From Sabethes cyaneus (lineage: Eukaryota; Arthropoda; Insecta; Diptera; Culicidae), in the NCBI RefSeq assembly GCF_943734655.1, contig NC_071355.1, positions 223,881,527 to 223,945,526 of the forward strand: 64,000 bases of DNA, in the 5' to 3' direction. Below, piece after piece: positions 38,201-50,200 of this stretch. The translations under genes were made by a program, and so were the position numbers. Each line of letters opens with the position of its first letter. The stretch's first letter is position 1. The notes under the pieces were generated by a model. That model saw only the letters and a list, made by a program, of their open reading frames with translations, made no database searches and was not told the DNA's origin.

Positions 38201-41200
38201 AACGCCCACCCAAACTCTTTTTTCTCGACTATGAGCTCAGCAGTTTGTCGGACTGACCCGACCAAGCACAGTATCTGACATCCTCCGTCGCCCAGGCTCC
38301 TCCAGTCACAATGATTTATCCCTACGAGGTTATTTCCAACTACGGCAGAACTCTTGCAGTTGACTGTCTGCTTTTTCGTTGCAAAAAAACGTTCTTTGGT
38401 TTCTTGTAGATTCTTTTTATAATGTCATTAATTGGATAGGAATCAAGTGAGAAGATGCCAGGAGCTTCGTTTATTTTGTTTTATTTTATGGGATCTAATT
38501 AATATCTATTATAGCAATTACTAGGCAAGCCGATCGAATTTCAGATCCAAAAGATGTTTTTTCAGAGCAAATATCTTCCAGTTGACGTAAAAAACATGTC
38601 ATCCGAGCTATAGTGCTGTTAAATGCGTATTGAAAAAACATAAAAACATACAAACACATAAATATGAAATCGTTTGTCACAGTTTTAAAATGTCATTCGG
38701 TGATTTACCGCCGAAGTAAAATTAAACAATACTGAACGAAAAATTATTTTCCGATAAACATTTATTGTATTTCCGTCAATCCAATGTGGGTGGTGACGGC
38801 ACAGGAACCGTTATATATCTACGTATAAATACTGTACCGCTGACCAAACCGATGTCCTCAGCCACCCCAATTGGTTTCACAGTGTGCCGGAACCAGAGTT
38901 CAGCAAACATCGATCCGGTGATACGATTGATTGCTCTCCAGCCTTTCGGAAGCAATTTGTTTTTCATTACGGTCACTCACATTCGCCTGTCAAATTGTGT
39001 TTTCGGAATTTTGTAGAATTTTGCTAGATCTAGTTGCTCTTTCCTAGCGATCGAAAATAGATTTTCCTGTCTTTGTACACACGGGGAAGCCGACGGTGCT
39101 TTGTTGTTAACAACCCAGCAGCTAAACAATGTGTGGTCTTTTTGAATCCATTTGCAGGCAGAACGTGCGCTACCAGTACACGGCGCTAGACAATGGAATC
39201 GGAGCACCGGACCGCAACCCCCGAGAACGGGCGGCACGCGATCGGGCGTTCGCCGCCTGTCAAGAGTGGCTGCAGGATACCGGAGGTCGCTACGAATCGA
39301 TAGCCCATCTAGATGATATCGGTAATCGACCGAACAAGCACTGGTTCCTGTTGAATGATTGTACGGTAAGTGTGAAGGATATTTTTAAACCATTGTTAGT
39401 CTAGCAACCAAATTTGAAAAAGGAAAAAGTTATGTTTATGTAGGTACCTACTGCTTGAACATTGTTGGCACTTATCGGCGTTTCTGGCTGGTAAACCCAG
39501 TACAAGTTCGTCGTTTATCACGCCTTGGAATCACCAATTTGAAAGGAAAAAGTCCTTCTAAACCATATGTGGACTTTTAAACAGCAAGCTTTATTAAACT
39601 AGGATCAACTTTGAAACCGATTGCGGAAAATTGAATACTAAATACTAAACTTGAAAAACATTTGGGACACAAAAATTTGTTGACACTAAAATTTTATAAA
39701 TTAGTTAGCTTAGGCAAATGCGAAATTTATTTTTTGAAGGCAAACAATTAAGCATAAAGATATGATTTTGAAACAAAAAAATATTTTAGATATCAAATTT
39801 CTCACGAAGAGTCACGAAGAGTGCCTAACATTAAGTAATCAATTTAGAAGCGATTTAGGCTGCTTTCATGCATTGGTTAGACATTGAGCTTCAAAAACTA
39901 AAGTTAAATTTTCTACCAGTTTCACCTAGTATAAACTGTTTCAATAAAATGAAACATAAAAACATAAATAAATGGAATTGACCATACTTGCTTGCTGAAA
40001 TTTGAGATTGGCATGTAGAATTGTGTCATCTAGTATTTTATGTCGCCAGAAGCAGAAAGAAATTATACTTACTTCTGCCTACCACAGTACACTCTATAGC
40101 TCAGTCTTGTTCGATACAGGCTCGGTAGGTATATTTTCGGAAAATTTATGAGGGTGCTCTGGGTTTTCTCCAACATGGTTCCACCAGACGACAACGTGCA
40201 CTTTTATGATTAGATCAGTTTGGTTAATGGTGGCCAGTTTCGCTTCATAAAAATAATAAAACAAATCTATTGTTTCACTGCCAAAAGTCATCAGTGCGGA
40301 CTACATAAATATACTACTCAAATTAGAATAACCAGCGACGCTAGCATTAAGCCAAAGCATTACTAACAATTTTTCTGTCTTTTGTTGCAGGTACGCACGG
40401 ATCGTCTGATGACACTGCTCCCTTTACCTTCTGATTGCATCGCCTTAGAGGAGCTTCCCCCGTCCGAATGCCCGCAAGGAGTCCTGATGGAACTGCTCGG
40501 GTCGCTACAGCATCCATACATATATCCGGTGTTAGATTTAGGCTTTTTTCCTACCGATACCCATCAATACGCGTGTCTCGTAATGCCGTTCAATGCGCGT
40601 GGAAGCCTGAAGGATCTCATTTATAAGGTAACTACATTTCCAACTACGCCGGCGAAGGCTGATGGCGTTGATGCTGACGTCAATCAGGATTGTCTGTGAG
40701 CGAAAAATGCCAACGCCAGTGATAATAAAATCACTCTTAATTTAAAATTCAATTTTCGCACGTATACTCAAACATGAGTGTCATTAAAACTGCTGTTTTC
40801 CTATTTGTTTTTCATTTATCACACACGACATCTACCACACACACGTGCAGTCTCAGTGGAATGAACCATGGAGCCGAAAATACACGCGAAAGTCCACGTG
40901 CTTGCCCCTGTCACAGGTACAACGATTAGGACGTCAAATATTGGAGGCATTATTATTTCTGAAGGAGCGCGGCATACCATCGCACGGTCATTTGCATAGC
41001 GGAAACGTAATACTTCAGAATGGTGTGGCCAGGTATGTTTTCCTTGAACGACATCCGTCATGCTATATACCTATTGTACTAACCAGCTCGAAAGGTTTTA
41101 ACGTTAATCGTTGTTTGATGAACGTTTTGCGCGATAAACTGCCCTTAATTGACCAGTAAATCATCTCTGGGGAAAAATAAATTATACACTTGTCATATTA

Positions 41201-44200
41201 CTGGTTTCTTGTGTGCATTACCTAGATTTACTGCCCCTAATTAATCAAGATTCTCTTATCTTTAGTCCGGTGGATATAGTAAAAATGATGCATTATGCTA
41301 ATAAGCCGGTGCATTGCGTATAGGTATGAAATATAAGGCTTTCTAAGAAAATTCTTGGTAAAACTGATAAAAAATTTCAACTTCATTCTTAAATCTAAAC
41401 TTTTAGTTTTCTAGTCGAACGACAATATGAAAACTAAATTAAAGCGGCTTGAAAAACTAGACAAATCACTTGAATTAAATTCCATTTAGGTTGGATTGTT
41501 TACTACTACATCTAGCAGAAAATAATGGAAAATCTTTCTATTGAACACTAGTTTCTTTTTCAATAAAGGAATAATAGGTTCAATTACTGTTTACATGACA
41601 CTGTTCGCTGTCATAAATACAAAGCAAAGTATAGGTATTAAATACACATTCCTTTTTCGAAACAAGATCTTCTGTTTCGTTCGACAGACTTCGCAACCAG
41701 CTGTAAGGGTACAAGACAACGATTCCCAGTCCAGAGTCGAATATACGACGACTTACTCTTTAATGAATACAGCAGTCCTTCCAACAAGAACGCTAATAGG
41801 GATCGGCTCAATGGAAACCGTCTTAATGGCGTCTACGCAACACGTTGAAATTGACTTAATTGGTTCCAACATGGAATAACTTGTGATCCTGGCCGTGTAG
41901 AACGTTGGTGTCTTCGACAAAGTTGTTCAGTAGCTCAAGCTCAAGAGTTTGTTGTTGGATTATAATATTTCTGAATTCGGCACCAATTTTTCAAAAGGGC
42001 GTAACTGCAAAATGTAAACAAACCGAGTGAGGGTTAGTTTCTGCTTGAGTCGCATAGGGAAAGAAACCGTCACTCGGTTTGCAGTTACCCTCTTTTAAAA
42101 GTTGGTGCCCAATTGTCTCACTACGTGGCGCTAATATCTATGCGATATAGTTGTATAGGCTGCATCTTGCACTGTTGACTGAAAGTTGTGATTTTCGAGA
42201 AGATTGCTTAAGTGATTGTCACCTTTAAGATGGTATGCGAAGTAGTTCAGGATTTTCTTAGAGAGTCACATATACGATCTATTTTTTATCGCCATAACTC
42301 ATGATCTTTGTAATTTAAGAAATTGCTAATTATGTACTATTTCTTGTAGCATCTTAAGTTACATGGATTTGAAAAAAATCTGAACAAGCCATTTCACAGT
42401 GGGCCGTGTCATTTTTGAGTGGGAAAACTTGATTTTAGGTCTACCTTAGGAACCTTAGGAAGAGTTTCTTAAAATTAAAAATTCTATCGTCTGGTGGAAT
42501 TCAAATTTTGATTAATCCCCCTAAAAGTGCAATAAAGGAACTATTTTTCTTCAGTTTCAATATAACACATTGATGTGTTTTGCAAAATTTTAGGGCATAT
42601 TATTACAAGAAATTTTGTTGAAGACAGTAACCTTCTATCTTTTCAGTGGAGACAGAAAAATCCATTTTCTTATATATAAATCATTAAAATCACTTTGTCT
42701 GTCTTAGCTCTTTTTGTGGTTGTTGTATGACTTTAATGTTTTACAAAGTGAAACAAATAGTGAAAATACACAACTATGCTTAATGGGGTATAACTCTATA
42801 TCTGCTTGTTTAGGAACTGTAGAACTTTTAACATAATAAATACTATAGTTTTGACCACAAATTATTCAACTACGTGAAGATAGATGCAAATTAAATCACA
42901 TGAATCAGAAACTAGATGAAAAATCTACAAAATGCAGAAGGTTTTATTTGTATCCGCATGCAAGCGGGTTTAGATTTATCAATCGACAACGATTTGGAAA
43001 ATGGCCCGAATGTCGGAAAGGCATTAGCGATAACGTATGCAATAACAAAATAAACAGATTTTAATGATTTCCAATGCAATAATCCTGCCACCTGATGTTG
43101 GCATCATCATCATCATCATTGCCAATCGTGGCGACCCTGTTGTGTACAGAATAAATTTGCGTGCAGCAGCCATGGCGAAAACAGTCAAACAACTACGCTC
43201 GATGCTTTGTTCGTACTGCCAGCTGTACTACGGAGCGAAAGAGTTGAGATACTTCATGTCCGCTGGATAGGGCCAATCCGGTATTTACAACATCCGCTCC
43301 CTTCTGGAAAAAGGCGAAGACGTCGAATAAAAACCAAAAAAGGGCGGTTCTGCATGACCGTAAAGTACAGTAGAAGCCGAAGGAAAAGGCCGAGAGCAAA
43401 ATGGCCTAATCGTTTAGCGCCTTGGGCTGGAAAGTCGTTGCAAGCAGCCAAACGGAGAAGAAGAAATATCCATTCCATAACTGATCGGAACCATAAAATA
43501 GTTGACCGGAACCTTCCAATAATTGACCGGAACCTTCGCCATGGCCGATGAAAAGATCAACCTTGGCACGTTTTTCAACGATTCTCTGTTTCAGGCCTGA
43601 AATTATTGGAGTAGATCGTCCTTTTGAGTTTCACCCACAAAATTTTATCGGTCGCGTTTGGGTGACATGAGGAGAGTTGGCGGTCTTCGGCATTTGCAGG
43701 CAATGAATATTGCTAGAGAAAAATCAGAGGGGTTGTGTACAAGACACGACCGCATGTATAGGTGACGCAGGACTACGTAAGTCTCTTTGTAGTGATAGTG
43801 GCATGTATTCATGCTTGTAATCATTCGATTCTTCATGTATACATGCTATGTGCAACATATATACATGCTACATGCGTTGTATGTAACATTTATCAAAGTA
43901 GTAACATTGCATACGTTCAATTCTCAAAAGATTGTGCATTTGAAAACAATTTAACAAAATCAAGAACACAGACTATTGCTTTCCTGCTACCTTACTGAAA
44001 TTAAAGATTGTTTTCATTATCCATGGTTTCCCACTTTGAAGGGATTTTACCAACTCAATCCTATTTTATCAACAGCACATCTTTCCACTACACTTCTAAT
44101 GAAACGGCAAGCATGCGTATTCATACAGAGTCGTATTATAACCGAACACTACAGTTGTAGCACATTTTTCCAACACAGATATCAAGTTCACCGAGGTCTC

Positions 44201-47200
44201 GCAGTAAAGAATTTGCGATCTGTTGGGACAACGAGCTTGTGGTATTTTTTCTGGCACACTTCCCTAACACAGACATCAAATTGGACTAGGTTTAATCGCG
44301 TTCGTAAGAAATCTGTTGGCACGAGGGGGCTTTGTTACTCTCTCTGGCGTACTTCCCAAGCAAGGACATCAAAATGGTCTAAGTTGAACCGCGGTGTTTA
44401 GAAATCTTGTTGAAATGAGGAAACTGTCACTTGTTTTGGCTTACTTCCCAAGCACAGATATCAAATTGGTATAGGTTTAGATCATCGTAAAGAATCTTCC
44501 AACCAATCACGAAGTGAGAATTCTGGTAAAACATAGGTTCATTATTTTCAATTTTTCATTAGTTCATCATCAAGAATCCATACTTTTCTTCATTTGGGTC
44601 AATTCTTAGAAGATTTTTTAGAAGATTGAAAATCGATCGGAAAACCGCTGAGCTATTAGCGCTCAAAACCTTTCATTTTTCGTGACGCTCGTATTTTTCG
44701 ATTTTTTGGAATGACACCCTATCTCAAAACTTGCCGTAATACGTAGTCCTACGTCAAAAAATTAAGCGTTGAGCAGCGCAAGATACGCAAGAATATTGCA
44801 TATATGCAGAACTGGCTCACTACGTTTCTGCGCTGTTTTCCATACCATCTTGAAGTCATTCGATTAACATTCTCTAAGACCGCAACTTGCTAGGTAGTCA
44901 GCAGTGCATGATACAGCCTATTCAAGAATATTACCTATACTAGCATATACTATATATATACTAGCTCCACGTAGTAAGACAATTCCGTAATACTACAATC
45001 CAGCGAAATGCCCTTGACCTATTGAACAACTTTATTGAAGACACCAACCTTCTATACGGTCAGGATCGCAAGTTATTCCATGTTGGAACCAATTAAGTCA
45101 ATTCCCATATGCTACGTAGACGCCAATAAGGATGTTCGACCGCCTGGAATCACTCGAGATCGTCCTTATTGGAAAAATTCTTATTCGAAACCGTCTTATT
45201 CGACGGACTGCTGTAGTTATTTTTCGGATTCAAGGCTATCACAGATATCATTTACGATAAAAGTACGAAATGTAGTGGCCTTAGAAGGCTGCCTTGAGGT
45301 ACTCCAAAAGGCATTTTTTATAGGCATTATTCAAAATTATGCTACAAAAAGCCCGCAAGGTCTTAGAATTTCAAGAAATTTTATATGTGAGCATATTTAA
45401 TAGACTTTTAAACAAAAAACATTTTTTCAGAAAACTTTAAAGGAAATTTTCCGATTTACTAAGACCGATTATCCAAAATATATAGCCACGGTGATCATGG
45501 TAAAGGTCGCATTTTCTTCACATGAGAAGTTTTAAACAAATTTATAAAATTTGATATTATCTTAAGAAGCCGCGGTCCCACAAAGAACATCAACTACCAC
45601 TACTACGAGACCAGCACAGATATGATCACGATCTATAAAATCATGAAATTGGAATTAATCTCGAAACAGATCCCAAATTTTGTGAAAAATAATTAACAGT
45701 ATTAAAGTTACAACAATTTCAGTTAATTAAGCTTTAAGCTTAAAATAAATTAGAACTTTAATGGGTTAATAAAGCCTTTAGATTGTTCTAATTTTTGAAA
45801 ATTTATTGATTATCTGAATGTTTTTGAAGAGTAATATGAAGTATTCTATGAAATTATTTTCTTCTTGATTACTCAACTTCCCAAATACAGGGTACACGAC
45901 ACATATATTATGGACTATAGGCTATTGCGGCTATTGTGGCTATTGTGCATCAATTTCTGTTCCTCGAAGATTACAGCTCAAGAAAAAGGGAACTAACGCA
46001 ATAGAACACGGATGCACACGTGCTACAAAAACAATCATTATGGGGGATTTCCTCCCTGAAAAGTCGACAAATCGAATGTTTTCTTCTGCATTTTCTGAAG
46101 GCTTATGTCTTCCTTCAAACATGGGGAAAAAGCCGTTACGTAATTAATATACAGCCCCTAAAAGGATTTTTAGATATCGACCTTCCAGAATAGGGCCTCC
46201 CCCTTAAGTCGATTTGCTAACTTCATGGAATCGCTCAGCTGTCAAAGAAGCGATGGCGACGGAGGCCCCACGTTCATCACGGTTACAAGTTAGAACTATA
46301 ACGTTAGCTACTATTAACTGTTTGAATCTGCAAGTTACAAAATTGTTGGATAGGTTAATCAATTTATCAAATTTTATAATGATAATTATCTGAGGAACTC
46401 TTATAATTAGTCCCATTAATCGTTGTAACAAAAAAGGGATATTGTACAAAAGAAAAGAAAGAACTCAGATACCAAAACATAGTTCAAAGTATTTTTTCGA
46501 TTTCATTCATAATGATTTCGATTCATAATGCTGATGCAGAGCGCATTTTTACCATCATAAAGTGATAGGGCACTTATGATCAAAATCGACTGACAGATGA
46601 AATAGTAAAATCTGAATTGCATATACACTTAAATCTCCATTGGATCAATGAGGATGAGGATAGCTAGTTTTGGAATGACAATAACTTGCTTTTGGCGCTA
46701 GCCTACATGAACTCGTCCATACACACTAGTGCCAAGGAATAAATTGTTGTCACTTCAACTAGCTATCTTCATTGATCCACCCAGCCGCGAATTTTATGAG
46801 AAGGCTACATTGTAGAAAGAAGTAAAATATGAGAATAAGAAATAGTGAGTAAAACTAATACGTCCTATGCAAGAATAAATATTATTTTGATATAATACTG
46901 AACACATGAACAAAACCCTGCGAACTTTTTTCAAAAGCCAGTGCTGGCCAATTTGATAAGTTTCCAGACTTGGCAACCCCTACGCTGAACAATTTTATTG
47001 TCTATTGCATAAACTTTCACTATTAAACTAATTCAACACCGATTTCCGGGCGTTCAACTTTCTTTGCCGACAAATGTGTTTGCCGTCAATTCTCTAATTT
47101 CATAATCTGTAATCTCATTAGCCTGTTTGCGTGTTTTGCTCTTTCCCATACGGCTCAGATTATCCGGTCTGGAGAACGGTCTGCTCGGACTAAACTCCCG

Positions 47201-50200
47201 GGTTAACGCAGTGGTGTGGGCCCACACCGCACCGGACATCGACAACATCGACGTGATTTGCTTCGGCCACTTGCTGTTCGAGATGTGCGCTGGCTATGAA
47301 TTGTCCTCGCCGCAGCCAACACCAGGACACTATCAGCTCGATCTCGAACGCTACCCGCAGGTTGTAAAACGGATGATTCTATTTTAGATTAGTTCTTTTT
47401 TTTTTCGAATATAAAGTAGGTAGTTGTGCACTTCATCAAAGTAATTATAAATTGTTTAAAAAAAGATCCGAGATTGCTCAAATCACCACTTATGCCATGG
47501 AAGATAATTACAGACTTTTTGTGTTGATGTTACAATGAAATTTATAAGTGCAGCCGTAATCATTCATCGAATTAACATTTAATGTGTCCATTATTCGCTC
47601 AGCATAGCAATGTGATGAAAATCACGTTTGACTTTCGTCCTCGGCTTGCTGTTATCACCGGTGTCAGCGCACTGCTGAGGTGCTATCTATCGTATCCAAC
47701 AAAGCCCCGTCAGATAAGAGCAATCATTTTTGCACGATGCTCCTTGCCAATTTTTCCGCTAAATGAACGACATACCAGCGCAAGCAGCGTGGGAGCAATC
47801 TACGGCGCTTGAATAATGGATTGCGACATTTTGATTTCCCGCTTTTTTCGCACGTCGCATTTTGTTTGCCTACCTACCTATCTTATGCTTTATGTGCTGC
47901 CATATACTCCACAGGTTGCCGATGTGCTGCAGATGATATTCGAATCACCGGATGGTCGCTATCCGACAGTCGAAGAACTGGTCCTTTGTGATATATTCCG
48001 CAATATCGATTTAAGAGAACTGCGAGGAACTTGTGTGCCTGTAAGTTTGCCCGATTTATACAGTAGGTATACCGGTTTATGCTGCTAATGAGTTGGTGAT
48101 AATAACTGTTTTATTTATTACCAGTTAAATTAAAATCCATTAATAAATTTGCATATGTAACTGCAATATTCGTTTATTGATGATTGTATTATTTTATTTT
48201 AATATTTGTTTCGTTCTTTTATTATTATATGTGTTATTAATAAGAAAATTGTTCTACTGTCTACTTTCATTACGAATAAATTTCCGAACAGCTGAAAAAT
48301 CTCGTTAATAATTTCTTTCATTTTTTATATTCCGGCCAGTCCTTTAAACATGGCTTGAGTCGCTCGACGTTGAGTCTGCTGAACGCCGTACGAAGACGAC
48401 AGGGTGCGATACTAAGCGGATCATACAGCGAAGGCAGCTCGCCGTGTACACCACCGTCTACGCCACGTGAGCGAAAAACTGGGTGTGTAATTTTGATTTA
48501 AGCATCAACCGCCTACTTCCGCTTACACATACGCGAAACACGCCACGATACGAACAATAAGACAATTTATGACTACACCCACGCACCACCCGCAAAAATT
48601 GAATGCGCACCGACATTTTTTCTTGTGTTTTCTTTGCTTACTTTTATTTGCATTTCATAAGCTTAACAAAAAATAAACAATATTTGCTTTATGTTTTAAT
48701 TCATTGTAATAAAACATAAATAGCATTGTTAAGTCAACTTTTGTTCCCCGAGGAACTTTCCACCCTTTTACTGACCTTCTGTTTCTACATCTCTTCTTCA
48801 TTTTACAAACAAAACCATGTCTTCATCAACTGATGTTATGCCAATGCTCGCCTATGGTGACGATGCCGAATCTACGGGTCGCTTTCGATTGATAAACAAA
48901 AACAAACACTGAAATCAGTTCCTCAAACAGCAAACAAAAGCTATTGTAGCTGCTTACAAGGTTACCGGCCACAATCTGGCTACTCCTTAGGCTTAGAATG
49001 AAGAGTGAAATTTTGGCCAGGCACTAAAAGCACAACGCAAAAGCTTGATAAAGTTCGAGTCTATAGAGAAATCAGAGCAGGAGCAGATAACCGCGTTAGA
49101 ATAGTAAGTTTTGCAAATTAAATCGAAATTCGAATTCGAATTTTATTAGGCTTGAAATTGTTCTTAAAATGGGACATCAAATCGCATGTGAAATTTGACC
49201 TAAATTGGACTTGAAATTGCATTTGAAATTGGTGTTGAACTTGAAATAGGAGGTAAAATTGGAAATAAATTTCAGTATCAATAGGACTCCAAACTGGAGT
49301 TAAAAAGAAATTAAGTTAGACTTGAATTAGTCCTTAAAATGGGACATCAAATTGTACATGAAGTTGGACTTGAAATCGCACTTGACTTTAGGCTTGAAAT
49401 TGAACTTGAGATTTCACTTGAAATCTGACTTGAGAGTAGGTTTTAAATTGTAATTCAACTTCACCTTGAATTTGATTTGAGTTTGATCTTAAATGGGACA
49501 TAAAGGTGGACTTAAAACTGAACGTACAGTCCGGAATTACAATTAGCATTTAATTAGATTCGAATTTGAACATAAAATGGGACACTGCCTAAACTTCTAC
49601 TTGAACGAGGTAAAACAGAATTTAAGTTCAAGTTGACTTGAATTTGTCCTTAAAATGGGACTTGAATTTGGACATCAATCACACTTGCTATTGCAATTGA
49701 AATTGTATTTAACATCGAAGGAAAAATTGGAATTAAATAGACTCGAAACTAGACTTTAAATAGCACAATATATTGGACTTAAAATGGGACAGCAAATTGG
49801 TTTTGAAATTGAATTTGAAATTGGACTTAAAATTGCATTTAAAATCAGACTTGGGATCAGACTTGAAACTGGACTTCATATCGGAGTTTAACTTGGAATT
49901 AATTATTTTTGGATTTGGACTTAAAATGGGACTGAAGTGTGACATTATATTGGATGTGCAATTGAACTTGAAGTAGGAGCTTAAATTGGAATTATATTAG
50001 ACATGATAATGGACTTCACATCGAAGGTAAAATAGGAACTAAGTTAGGCTTTAACTTACCATTAAAATGGGACATTACATTAGACTTGACATTAGACCTC
50101 AATTTGAAATTACACTTAAAATTTAACTTGAGATCGGAGGAGAAACTGGTCTGACACATTAAATTTAACTGAAACTGGACTTGAAATTGGATTGGACTTT

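Noticed and set aside
39129..39404. Single-exon gene starting at ATG 39129
   Set aside because: The ATG lies in the intron before a good acceptor; the frame continues only through exon 4 and is explained by Slob splicing.
44160..44500. CRISPR-like array
   Set aside because: The repeats are long, diverged and directly abutting without spacers, and this is eukaryotic nuclear DNA.
49733..49976. Opposed frames with LKLDLK and FKSNFK repeats
   Set aside because: Artefact of a 12-bp minisatellite.
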